Positions 13,883 to 21,082 of a stretch of 21,082 bases of DNA are shown here, piece after piece (position 1 is the stretch's first letter; each line of letters begins with the position of its first letter). The DNA lies in assembly GCA_959599615.1 (NCBI GenBank), contig CAUGKA010000014.1, forward strand, positions 1 to 21,082, written 5' to 3'. The translations under genes were made by a program, and so were the position numbers. The DNA is from an uncultured Collinsella sp. (lineage in GTDB: Bacteria; Actinomycetota; Coriobacteriia; Coriobacteriales; Coriobacteriaceae). The notes under the pieces are model-generated. The model did no database searches. It was not told where the DNA came from and saw only the letters and a list, made by a program, of their open reading frames with translations.

Positions 13883-14727
13883 CCGACATGCCAAGCGAAC
13901 ATACTGAGGGCCTGCTCCGCATTGGCGAGGTGGCGCGCCTGCTCAATTTGAGCGTGGGTACACTGCGCCATTACGAACAGATGGGGCTATTGGAGCCGGC
14001 ATATGTCGATCCGGCGAGTGGGTACCGCTACTACGGATCGCGGCAGCTCTCCACCCTCAACACCATCGGCAACCTGCGCGTTCTCGATCTGCCGCTGGCG
14101 CAGATTCGCGAGTTTGTCACTACGCGCGATATGGATTTAATGCAACGGCAACTGACCAAGCAACAGGAGTTAATTGAGCACAGGCGGCGTGAGTTGGAGC
14201 GCATGTCGCGCAAGATTGACCAGCGGCTTGCCTTGCTTCATGGCGCTTTGAATGCTGATCTCGACACCATTAGCGAAATCGAGGAACCCGAACTTCGCTG
14301 CGCCACGCTGCACGAGCGCGTCAATCCCACCGACGCCTATTCGCTGGGATGGCATATCCGCCAGCTTCAGCAGGGGCAGCACGAAACCTTTGCCTATCTG
14401 GGCAATCTGGGTGTGGGTATCGCGCCCGAACGCCTCGCCGCCGGCGATTTTGATGGCTACGACGAGGTCTTTCTGCTGCTCGATGACACCGATGATTACT
14501 TGGGCGATGTTGAGACGCGACCTGCCGCGCGCTGCCTGACCATAAGCTTCCGCGGCACGCACGGGCAAGCGGGCCCGCGCTATAAGCAGCTGCTCGGCTA
14601 CATGCATGAACACAACCTGACGCCCGCCGGTCCGTCGCGCGAGATCGCCCTCATCGACGACATCATCAGCGATGACCCAGCGACCTACGTGACGCAGATC
14701 ACGGTGCCGGTCGCCCCAGTAAAGTAA
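13879..14727 (+). CDS. MerR-family multidrug-responsive transcriptional regulator (BmrR-like)
   Basis: 282-residue activator. Residues 13-80 are the winged helix of the MerR family (LRIGEVARLLNLSVGTLRHYEQ, then GYRYYGSRQL). A coiled coil for dimerisation follows (about 85-125, rich in Arg, Gln, Leu), then a GyrI-like effector-binding domain (about 135-280), as in BmrR, where lipophilic cations bind. The GTG start has AAAGGAG eight bases upstream; the ATG four codons in is less well placed. It follows the MATE gene in the same direction and most likely activates the promoter at 12406-12436, thereby its own expression. It ends at a strong bidirectional terminator. Confidence 0.93.
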   Translation: MTDMPSEHTEGLLRIGEVARLLNLSVGTLRHYEQMGLLEPAYVDPASGYRYYGSRQLSTLNTIGNLRVLDLPLAQIREFVTTRDMDLMQRQLTKQQELIEHRRRELERMSRKIDQRLALLHGALNADLDTISEIEEPELRCATLHERVNPTDAYSLGWHIRQLQQGQHETFAYLGNLGVGIAPERLAAGDFDGYDEVFLLLDDTDDYLGDVETRPAARCLTISFRGTHGQAGPRYKQLLGYMHEHNLTPAGPSREIALIDDIISDDPATYVTQITVPVAPVK

Positions 14728-14765
14728 GAACCGCCCGGAAGGCATCGTGCTTCCGGGCGGTTCTT
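14726..14765. terminator. Bidirectional terminator between merR and ligA
   Basis: A 16-bp stem (AAGAACCGCCCGGAAG and complement) with an 8-nt loop; it overlaps the merR stop codon and lies 19 bases past the end of convergent ligA. A/T-flanked on both sides, so it can serve both genes. Confidence 0.9.
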
Positions 14766-14784
14766 CAATTTGGCTATCGATGCG

Positions 14785-17013
14785 CTAAGCCTGGGGCACC
14801 TGACCAGTCGCCAGGATCTGCTCGAGTGCATCTTCGTCCAGCACGGGCACGCCCAACTGCTCGGCCTTGGCGAGCTTGGAGCCCGCTTTGGGGCCGGCGA
14901 CCAGATAGCTCGTCTTCTTTGACACACTGCCCGAAACCTTGGCGCCAAGCACCTTGAGCGCCGCGCCCGCCTCGTCGCGGGTGCGGTTGACGAGTGTGCC
15001 GGTGAGCACGAAGGTCAGACCCGCGAGTGGCTGTGCGTCGGCAAGCTCGCCTGCCACGCCAGCGTCGGCTGCGGCTTGCGCGTGCGCGGCGCCCAAGTCG
15101 ACCTCGAGCGACAGGCCCGCCTGGCGCAGGCGTTCCAGCACGGCAAGGTTCTCGGGCACGGCCAGGAACTGCTTGACGCTCGCCGCAATCTTGGGACCGA
15201 TGCCCTCGCACTCGGCGATGTCCTCTTCGCTCGCCAAGATGAGCTTGTCAATCGACAGGAATCGCTCGGCAATGACCTCGCCCACACTCTTGCCCACATG
15301 ACGGATACCCAAGGCAAACAGCACGCGACCGAGCGGCTGGCTCTTAGACTTGTTGAGCTCGGCGATGATTTTCTCGGCCGTCTTGAGGCCCACCGGAATG
15401 GGGTCGCCCTTCTTGACGCCCTTTTTGCTGTTGGAGCTGGCATACACGCGGCCCGTGTCCAGGCCGGCGATGTCGTCGACTGTGAGCTGGTAGAAGTCCG
15501 CGACATCGTGGATAAGGCCGGCGGCGATCATCTTGTCGACGATTTCGTCGCCCAGGCCGTCCACGTCCATGCAACCGCGGCTCACCCAGTGGAGCAGGCG
15601 CTCCTTGAGCTGTGCGGGGCAGTCGATGGACACGCAGCGGTAGGCCACCTCGCCGTCCTCGTGCACCACGGGGCTGCCGCACACGGGGCAGACCTCGGGC
15701 ATCTGCCAGTCAACGCTGTCGGCCGGGCGCTTGTCGAGCACGGGACCCACGACCTCGGGGATCACGTCGCCCGCCTTGTGCACAATGATAGTGTCGCCCT
15801 CGCGCACGTTTTTGCGACGGATCTCGTCGATGTTGTGCAGCGTGGCGCGCGCGATGGTGGAGCCGGCAACCGTCACCGGATCGAACTCGGCGACCGGCGT
15901 GAGCACACCGGTGCGGCCCACCTGGATGCGAATTTCGCGCAGGACGGTCTGCTTTTCCTCGGGCGGGAACTTAAAGGCAATGGCCCAGCGCGGTGCGCGG
16001 GCGGTAAAGCCCAGGTCGAGCTGCTGCTGGAAGCTGTCGACCTTTACGACCACGCCATCGATGTCGTAATCCAGGTCACCGCGGTGCTCGAGCGCCTGGG
16101 CACAGAACTCGTGGACCTCGGCGGGTGTGACGCAGCGTGCCACGTTAGGGTTGACGCTAAAGCCGGCGCTGCGCAGCCAGTCCAGAAACTCGCGCTGGCT
16201 GTGGACGTGCAGCGGATCGGTATCGGCGATGGCGTAGATAAAGGTGGCCAGGTCGCGACGTGCTGTGATCTTGGGATCCTTCTGGCGCAGGGATCCTGCA
16301 GCGGCGTTGCGCGGGTTGGCAAAGGGGTCGCGGCCCTCGGCATCGGCCTCGTCGTTTAGGCGCACGAAGCTGCCCTTGGGCATGTAAACCTCGCCGCGCA
16401 CCTCGATGGCGCGCTCGCGGTCGGCGCCCATGTGGGCGAGCGCCGGCTCGGACAGATGCATGGGCACATCCTTGATGGTACGCACGTTGAGCGACACGTC
16501 CTCGCCCGTGGTGCCGTCGCCGCGTGTGGCCGCGCGCACGAAGGTTCCGTTTTGGTAGGTAAGGGCCACGCCCAGGCCGTCGATCTTAAGCTCGCAGGTA
16601 TAGGTGACGCTGCCGGCACCGAGCGCATCCTCGGCGCGCTGGAGCCACGCGTCGAGTTCGTCCAGGTCCATGGCATCGTCCATGGAGTACATGCGTGCCA
16701 TATGCGTGACCGGCGTAAACTGCTCGCTCACGTAGCCGCCCACGCGCTGGGTATAGCTGTCGGGGGTCACCAGGTCGGGGTAGGTCGCCTCGATTTCCTG
16801 CAGCTCAACGAGCATTTTGTCAAAGGCGGCGTCCGTGATCTCGGGCGCATCGAGCATGTAGTAGCGATAGGCGTGGTAATCGAGCTCGTGGCGCAGCTCG
16901 GCCGCACGCGCCGCCGCCTGGGCACGGGCATCGGCCGGTGCGGCGGCATCCACGCTCGCGGGCGTTTCGGTATCGATGTCCACACCGTCACCAAACAGGC
17001 TCGATTGCTCCAT
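14785..17013 (-). CDS. ligA: NAD-dependent DNA ligase
   Basis: 742-residue ligase that seals nicks in DNA replication and repair using NAD+. Domain order is complete: NAD-binding Ia region (about 35-100), adenylation domain with nucleophile Lys143 in CELKIDG, DGVVVK motif (319-324), OB fold (about 345-425), four-Cys zinc finger (Cys442, Cys445, Cys460, Cys465), helix-hairpin-helix repeats and a C-terminal BRCT domain (about 660-742). The HhH region carries an 18-residue basic insertion (525-542, ASSNSKKGVKKGDPIPVG) that standard LigA lacks. The ATG at 17011-17013 has AAGGAG upstream; an in-frame codon at 17070 is too early. It stands alone between terminators. Confidence 0.98.
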   Translation of the reverse strand: MEQSSLFGDGVDIDTETPASVDAAAPADARAQAAARAAELRHELDYHAYRYYMLDAPEITDAAFDKMLVELQEIEATYPDLVTPDSYTQRVGGYVSEQFTPVTHMARMYSMDDAMDLDELDAWLQRAEDALGAGSVTYTCELKIDGLGVALTYQNGTFVRAATRGDGTTGEDVSLNVRTIKDVPMHLSEPALAHMGADRERAIEVRGEVYMPKGSFVRLNDEADAEGRDPFANPRNAAAGSLRQKDPKITARRDLATFIYAIADTDPLHVHSQREFLDWLRSAGFSVNPNVARCVTPAEVHEFCAQALEHRGDLDYDIDGVVVKVDSFQQQLDLGFTARAPRWAIAFKFPPEEKQTVLREIRIQVGRTGVLTPVAEFDPVTVAGSTIARATLHNIDEIRRKNVREGDTIIVHKAGDVIPEVVGPVLDKRPADSVDWQMPEVCPVCGSPVVHEDGEVAYRCVSIDCPAQLKERLLHWVSRGCMDVDGLGDEIVDKMIAAGLIHDVADFYQLTVDDIAGLDTGRVYASSNSKKGVKKGDPIPVGLKTAEKIIAELNKSKSQPLGRVLFALGIRHVGKSVGEVIAERFLSIDKLILASEEDIAECEGIGPKIAASVKQFLAVPENLAVLERLRQAGLSLEVDLGAAHAQAAADAGVAGELADAQPLAGLTFVLTGTLVNRTRDEAGAALKVLGAKVSGSVSKKTSYLVAGPKAGSKLAKAEQLGVPVLDEDALEQILATGQVPQA

Positions 17014-17160
17014 AGCGGTACTCCTTCGCTCGATTTCAAACGGGGATACAAGAGTACCACCGGTCACCATGGCGCCGAATAACCCTTTCGAACCGCACCG
17101 AATCGGCAGCCGCCAGACTGGGGTGGATCGCGCGATTAAACCATGCCCTTGCCAGTTCTA

Positions 17161-17194
17161 AATGATCCGTTTTCCTCCGTCTCCAAGGGATCAT
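17161..17194 (+). repeat. AATGATCCGTTTTCC repeat, intergenic copy
   Basis: 34-nt unit with a terminal dyad ATGATCC/GGATCAT; its first 20 bases equal those of 10450-10431 on the other strand. REP-like. It lies between ligA and htrA terminator. Confidence 0.75.
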
Positions 17195-17198
17195 CGCG

Positions 17199-17237
17199 AA
17201 AAGAGGGGCTGTCCCGCGCTGGCGGAACAGCCCCTCT
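17199..17237 (-). terminator. Rho-independent terminator of the HtrA gene
   Basis: Stem AGAGGGGCTGT/ACAGCCCCTCT (17202-17237) with a T-run on its 3' side (minus strand), 26 bases past the htrA stop codon. Confidence 0.88.
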
Positions 17238-17263
17238 GGCTTCGATATGTGCGATACAGCTCG

Positions 17264-18727
17264 TTAGAAACCCTGGCCGTTGCCCTGACCCTGGCCCTGC
17301 TGGCCAAGCAGCTCCTCCAGATACTGGCGCAGCTGCTCGTCGGTAATACCGCCGTTGCCGGTATCGGTCGCGCTGTCGTTCTGCTGCTGGTTCTGCAGCT
17401 CCTCGTCGGAGCCCAGCTCAACCGTGACCTTCTTCTCTTCCTTGCCGCGCATGAGCGTGATCTCGACCTTCTCGCCCACCTCGTGGCTGCGCAGCGCAAT
17501 GATCAGGCCGTCGGCGCTCGAAATCTCATCGTCGCCCAGCTTGGTGATGACGTCGCCCTCCTGAATGCCGGCCTTGGCGGCAGGACCATCCTCAACGACG
17601 CTCGCCACATACGCGCCGCTATCGGTGCTCAACTTGTTGGTGCGGGCGTTAAGCGCATTGACGCTCGAAAGCGTAGCGCCCATGTACGGATGCACCGGCG
17701 TCTTACCGTCGATGATCTGGTCGGCAATGTTCTTGGCGTAGTTAACCGGAATGGCAAAACCCACGCCCGAGCTGGAGCCCGAGTAGCTCTCGATAAGCGA
17801 GTTGATACCCACAAGCTCGCCATTGTCGTTGACGAGCGCGCCGCCGGAGTTGCCCGGATTGATGGCGGCATCGGTCTGGATCATGTTGGCATAGATGGTG
17901 TTGCCGCTGGTAGAGCTCATGGCCGTGGAGCGATACAGCGCCGAGACGATACCGGTGGAGACAGACTGTTCGTTGCCGAAGGGCGAGCCGATCGCCATGA
18001 CCCACTCGCCCACGTTGAGCTTGGAGGAATCACCGATCTCAATCGGCGTGAGCTTGGAGGCGTCGGCGTCCTTGAGCTTGATGACGGCCAGGTCGCTCGA
18101 GGCATCGTTGCCCACGAACTCGGCCTCGTAGGTGGTGCCGTCGTCCATGGTCACCACGTACTGGTCATAGACATCGACCACGTGGTTGTTGGTGAGGATG
18201 TGGCCCTCGGTATCGAGCACCACGCCCGAACCGACGCTGCCCGAGTTGTCCGACTCGTCGGCAGACTGCGAAAGCGAGCCATTCTGGCCGCCGCTCAAAG
18301 TGGCGGTAATGGAAACCACGGAGGGCAGGGCCTTGGCAGAAACGGCCTCGGCCAGCGTGGTGTCCTCGGAATCAATCGTAATCTTTTGCGTCGATGAACC
18401 CGAAGCACCCGCCGTCACGGCATTCTTTCCGCCACCGATATCGAGCGTACCGCTCATAATGAGCGCAATGACCAGCAGGGCGCCGCAGGCGCAGCCGGCA
18501 AGCGCTGTAATAAAGATCGGCAGCTTTTTGGTCTTGGTCTTGACCACCGTGTGCTTGTTCACGACCTGTTGGCCGCCCAGCGGCTTGCCGGTCTGCGTAT
18601 CGTAGGCCTGCACGTAGGGAATGTTGTTGCCGTCGGCAGGCGTCGACTCCACCTGCACGCGCGGCTGCTGCTGAGTCTCGCCGGCATTGCCAACATCCTG
18701 GGGACGCTGGGAATCGTTCTCGCTCAT
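17264..18727 (-). CDS. HtrA/DegP-like serine protease, membrane-anchored
   Basis: 487-residue trypsin-like protease with a PDZ domain. An N-terminal cytoplasmic region (about 1-68, Gln-rich) precedes one membrane segment (about 70-92, LPIFITALAGCACGALLVIAL). The protease domain is about 115-345 with the full triad: His182 (LTNNHVV), Asp212 (SSDLAVIKL) and Ser294 (PGNSGGALV). One PDZ domain (about 350-440) follows, then a Gln/Gly-rich tail. This topology, as in mycobacterial PepD/HtrA, places the protease outside the membrane for quality control of exported proteins. The ATG at 18725-18727 (AAAGGA upstream) is chosen over an in-frame codon at 18766, which would lie inside a hairpin. It ends at a good terminator. 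Confidence 0.95.
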   Translation of the reverse strand: MSENDSQRPQDVGNAGETQQQPRVQVESTPADGNNIPYVQAYDTQTGKPLGGQQVVNKHTVVKTKTKKLPIFITALAGCACGALLVIALIMSGTLDIGGGKNAVTAGASGSSTQKITIDSEDTTLAEAVSAKALPSVVSITATLSGGQNGSLSQSADESDNSGSVGSGVVLDTEGHILTNNHVVDVYDQYVVTMDDGTTYEAEFVGNDASSDLAVIKLKDADASKLTPIEIGDSSKLNVGEWVMAIGSPFGNEQSVSTGIVSALYRSTAMSSTSGNTIYANMIQTDAAINPGNSGGALVNDNGELVGINSLIESYSGSSSGVGFAIPVNYAKNIADQIIDGKTPVHPYMGATLSSVNALNARTNKLSTDSGAYVASVVEDGPAAKAGIQEGDVITKLGDDEISSADGLIIALRSHEVGEKVEITLMRGKEEKKVTVELGSDEELQNQQQNDSATDTGNGGITDEQLRQYLEELLGQQGQGQGNGQGF

Positions 18728-18756
18728 AGCTGCGATCCTTTCGTCAAATAACCAAA

Positions 18757-18780
18757 GGCCCGCCAAACATGTGGCGGGCC
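18757..18780 (-). other. Hairpin in the htrA leader (possible attenuator or terminator)
   Basis: 9-bp GC-rich stem (GGCCCGCCA and complement) followed on the minus strand by TTTGGTTATTTG, an interrupted T-run. It lies 30 bases upstream of the htrA start. It could end read-through from the glnR side or attenuate htrA. Confidence 0.5.
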
Positions 18781-18894
18781 ATCATTGTTCACGTTGAGTT
18801 GTACCCCAATATGCGGGCGTACGTGTACGAGAACGCAATCTTTTAGGAAGGCTTAAGTTCTGCTGCAAACTCGAAAGGAGCCCGCACCTGCGTC

Positions 18895-18931
18895 AAAACC
18901 ACCACAAAGGTGTCTGTCCCCTTTGTGGTGG
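18895..18931. repeat. ACCACCACAAAGG palindrome, copy 3 (terminator of glnR-like gene)
   Basis: 12-bp arms CCACCACAAAGG and complement around TGTCTGTCC, with TTTT on the minus-strand side. It begins 4 bases past the stop codon of the regulator, matching the position of copy 1 after the phosphatase gene. No gene lies in 18781-18894. Confidence 0.8.
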
Positions 18932-18935
18932 AAAT

Positions 18936-19598
18936 CTAGTCCTTAAACAGATAGCCCACGCCGCGGACGGTGGTGATGTGTGCCGCGATCTGCGGGCCCA
19001 CCTTGGAGCGGATGCGTCGAATGTGCACGTCGACGGTGCGCGTGCCGCCGCAGTACTCAAAGCCCCACACGCGGTGCAGCAGCACCTCGCGGCTGTAGGC
19101 GCGATTGGGATGCGTCGCCAAAAAGCTCAGCAGCGAGTACTCCATCAGCGTCAGGTCAATGGGCTCGTTATCGAGTGTCACCTGGTAGGTAGCCAGATTA
19201 ATCTCGAGGTTATCGATATTGAGCACATCGTCGGCGGTGACGGTCTCCTCCTCGCCCATCAGGCGCTGCGCGCGAGCCTTGAGCTCATTGGGCGTCGCCG
19301 TGGGGCATACAAAGTCGGCATGCGCGTGATTCGGCAGGCGCAGGGTGCCGAGCGCCTCGTCGTCGACGATCACCAGCATGGGGACACCGCCGCGATCGTC
19401 AAGCCACTTGGCAATCTGATCGATGCGGTCGCTGCGGATGCCATCGGAATCGAGGATCAGCAGGTCAAAGTCATGCGCCGCAGTTGGCGAATCGGGAGTG
19501 GCCAGGCTCACCTCGACACCCAGGGTAGTCGTCAAGCTGCGGGCAAACTCGTGGAAGCGCGTCGTGCGCGCCATGAACAGGGCACTCTTTTCGGACAT
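18936..19598 (-). CDS. GlnR-like orphan OmpR-type response regulator
   Basis: 220-residue regulator. The C-terminal half (about 125-220) is a winged helix of the OmpR/PhoB type: LTLMEYSLLSFLATHPNRAY, RVWGFEYCGGTRTVDVHIRR, TVRGVGYLFKD. The segment WGFEYCGGTRTVDVH nearly equals that of Streptomyces GlnR. The N-terminal receiver is atypical: the acidic pair that normally binds Mg2+ after the first strand and the conserved Lys are missing; a lone Asp50 sits in DLLILDSD. GlnR of actinobacteria is likewise an orphan regulator with an unusual receiver. No kinase gene is nearby. The ATG with GGAGG at 19598 is chosen over an in-frame upstream codon at 19682, which would overlap glnA. It follows the glutamine-synthetase gene by 50 bases, fitting a nitrogen-control operon. 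Confidence 0.82.
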   Translation of the reverse strand: MSEKSALFMARTTRFHEFARSLTTTLGVEVSLATPDSPTAAHDFDLLILDSDGIRSDRIDQIAKWLDDRGGVPMLVIVDDEALGTLRLPNHAHADFVCPTATPNELKARAQRLMGEEETVTADDVLNIDNLEINLATYQVTLDNEPIDLTLMEYSLLSFLATHPNRAYSREVLLHRVWGFEYCGGTRTVDVHIRRIRSKVGPQIAAHITTVRGVGYLFKD

Positions 19599-19648
19599 AT
19601 CGGCCTCCAAAGAAATGAGCTCAATCGTACTGGAACAAGCCAGCGCGA

Positions 19649-20986
19649 TTAGGAGTTCGCCAGGTAGTGCTTGATCTCCCACTCGGTGATCGTAGACTCA
19701 AACTTATGCCACTCGTCGCGCTTCTTTTTGAGGAAGAAGCTGTGAATGTGCTCGCCGAGGGCATCCTTCATAAACTGCGAGTCCTCAAACACGTCAAGCG
19801 CCTCTTTGAGCGAGCGCGGCAGCGGCGCGTAGCCGGCCTCGACCATCTGACGGTCGGTAAGCTTGAGCGTCTCGGCCGTGGCCTCGGGCGGGAGTTCCAG
19901 CTTGCGCTCGATGCCGTCCAGACCAGCCGCCAGCGTGACGGCGTTGACCAGGTACGGGTTGGCCATGGGGTCGGGACTGCGCAGCTCGATGCGCGTGGAC
20001 AGCGGCTTGCCGGGCTTGTAGACCGGGATGCGGACCATACTCGCGCGGTTGCGCAGGCCCCACGTGGCGTACTGCGGCACGGAGTCGCCACCCGTGGTGA
20101 TGCGCTTGTACGAGTTGACCGTGGGGTTGGTGATGGCGCTGATCTCGCGCGCGTGCGCCAAGATGCCGGCCATGTAGTGCTTGGCGATTTCGGAGAGGTG
20201 GTACTTCTCGTCGTCCTCGCCCCAAAAAACGTTGTTGCCGTCGTGGTCGAACAACGACTGATGCAAAAACATGGCGCTGCCGTCCTCGCCCGCCAGCGGC
20301 TTGGGCATAAAGGAGGCGTGGCAACCGCTCTCGTAGGCCTGCTGCTTAATGATGAGTTTGGCCGTGGTGATGGCGTCGGACATGCTCAGGGCCTCGGCGT
20401 GACGCAGGCTCATGCCGTGCTGCGAGCGACCGGCGGCGTGGAAGGTGTACTCCACGGGCACGGACATCTTCTCGAGCGTGAGGACCGTATTGCGGCGCAG
20501 GTCGCGAGCGGCATCGCTCACCGAAAGATCGAAGTAGCCCACGTTGTCGAGCGGCTCGGGGGTGTGCTCGTCGGGGAAGTAGTAATACTCCAGCTCGGCA
20601 CCCACGTTGAGCAGATAGCCAGCCTTCTCGGCCTTGCGGAACATGCGGCGCAAGGCATCACGCGGGTCGCCGGCAAACGGCTTGCGATCAGGAGTGCACA
20701 CGTCGCAGAATACGCGGGCGACGCCGTTGTGGCTCGGGCGCCACGGCAGGATTTGGAAGGTCGAAGCATCGGGGAATGCGAGCATGTCGGCTTCCTCGGG
20801 CGTTGCAAAGCCCTCGATGGCCGAGCCGTCAAAGCCGATACCCTCCTCAAAAGCGACCTCGAGGTCCTCGGGGCTGATGGCAAAGTTCTTGAGGCGGCCG
20901 AGAATGTCGACAAACCACAGACGCACAAAGCGGATGTCACGCTGTTCTACGGAGCGGAGTACGTAATCGATGTTCTGCTGGTTCAT
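19649..20986 (-). CDS. Glutamine synthetase family protein (GSI, GlnA2-like) with altered metal site
   Basis: 445-residue protein of the type I glutamine synthetase fold, N-terminal beta-grasp then catalytic domain. It is closest in pattern to actinobacterial GlnA2: DIRFVRLWFVDILGRLK, GIGFDGSAIEGF, NPTVNSYKR, RIELRSPDP, ALGEHIHSFFL. Conserved: Asp53, Glu131, Glu133, His242, Arg313, Glu334, Arg336. Changed: the two Glu that normally bind metal n1 (canonical HE...QHE) are Ala184 and Gly191 (FHAAGRSQHG), the first His of the GSGMHxH motif is Phe240 (GSAMFLH), and the flap Glu is Asp301. No adenylylation-type NLYDLP motif. It may be a repurposed or non-glutamine ligase. AAGGGGAG precedes the ATG. 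It probably forms an operon with the GlnR-like gene. Confidence 0.88.
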   Translation of the reverse strand: MNQQNIDYVLRSVEQRDIRFVRLWFVDILGRLKNFAISPEDLEVAFEEGIGFDGSAIEGFATPEEADMLAFPDASTFQILPWRPSHNGVARVFCDVCTPDRKPFAGDPRDALRRMFRKAEKAGYLLNVGAELEYYYFPDEHTPEPLDNVGYFDLSVSDAARDLRRNTVLTLEKMSVPVEYTFHAAGRSQHGMSLRHAEALSMSDAITTAKLIIKQQAYESGCHASFMPKPLAGEDGSAMFLHQSLFDHDGNNVFWGEDDEKYHLSEIAKHYMAGILAHAREISAITNPTVNSYKRITTGGDSVPQYATWGLRNRASMVRIPVYKPGKPLSTRIELRSPDPMANPYLVNAVTLAAGLDGIERKLELPPEATAETLKLTDRQMVEAGYAPLPRSLKEALDVFEDSQFMKDALGEHIHSFFLKKKRDEWHKFESTITEWEIKHYLANS

Positions 20987-21051
20987 GTCGCTCCCCTTTC
21001 TTTCGGGCGGGTTTCGACTGGTCTATATCGCAGATACTATCGCAGAAAAAT

Positions 21052-21067
21052 GTTTCCGCAGGGTTAA
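21052..21067 (-). promoter_or_regulatory. Candidate GlnR-box half pair upstream of glnA-like gene
   Basis: Minus strand TTAAC-N6-GAAAC (21067-21063 and 21056-21052), 66 bases upstream of the start codon. The actinobacterial GlnR box is built of GTNAC/GAAAC pairs at 11-bp spacing; only the first base deviates. A second pair was not seen within the window, and no convincing -35/-10 was placed. Confidence 0.4.
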
Positions 21068-21082
21068 AGCGTATCAAGCGCT

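Noticed and set aside
15076..16359. Plus-strand frame of 427 codons opposite ligA
   Set aside because: Shadow of ligA; composition typical of antisense reading.
17162..18397. Plus-strand frame of 411 codons opposite htrA
   Set aside because: Shadow of the protease gene, and its start lies in a repeat and terminator.
19667..21067. Plus-strand frame of 466 codons opposite the glutamine-synthetase gene
   Set aside because: Antisense shadow without domains.

Overview
The window looks like chromosome from a high-GC member of the Coriobacteriia, most likely Collinsella or a close relative. This rests on overall codon and base use, a GlnA2/GlnR-like pair of actinobacterial type next to a phosphotransferase (PTS) beta-glucoside locus, and intergenic spaces full of small palindromic repeats. 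No rRNA or tRNA gene was seen, so the genus is an inference. Almost all genes lie on the minus strand; only the MATE pump and its MerR regulator are on the plus strand. There is no phage, CRISPR array or intact insertion sequence.

Layout. (1) 1-3710: a beta-glucoside utilisation locus reading leftwards: a LicT/BglG-type antiterminator, a PTS EIIBC permease with its own terminator, and the N-terminal third of a GH1 6-phospho-beta-glucosidase cut by the window edge. A classic RAT antiterminator overlaps a terminator in the licT leader. The 600-base gap before the glucosidase holds two related foldback elements. (2) 3820-4470: a histidine-phosphatase gene behind a MerR-type promoter with a 19-bp spacer. 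(3) 4534-7008: molybdenum cofactor genes moaA and a moaC-mobB fusion, followed by a 100-nt imperfect palindrome. (4) 7142-8446: a gene for a PD-(D/E)XK/DUF559-like nuclease bracketed by two 63-nt palindromic repeats in the same orientation. (5) 8497-12286: a two-gene heterodimeric ABC exporter with a strong sigma-70-type promoter. (6) 12406-14765: a MATE pump and a BmrR-like MerR regulator behind a textbook MerR-type promoter, ending at a bidirectional terminator. (7) 14785-18780: ligA and an HtrA-type membrane serine protease, each with its own signals. (8) 18895-21082: a glutamine-synthetase family gene (GlnA2-like) and a GlnR-like orphan OmpR-type regulator, probably one operon.

How the parts work together. 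The bgl genes form a substrate-induced uptake and hydrolysis unit controlled by PTS-dependent antitermination. The ABC pair and the MATE/MerR unit are divergent efflux modules sharing one 260-base promoter region. The glnA/glnR pair suggests local nitrogen control, with a candidate GlnR-box half pair upstream of glnA. The most interesting points are the glutamine-synthetase family protein that has lost three canonical metal ligands, the palindrome-flanked nuclease gene, the RAT/terminator/SD switch, the foldback repeat families (one translated into the tail of an ABC protein), and a tiny ORF whose stop overlaps the merR start.
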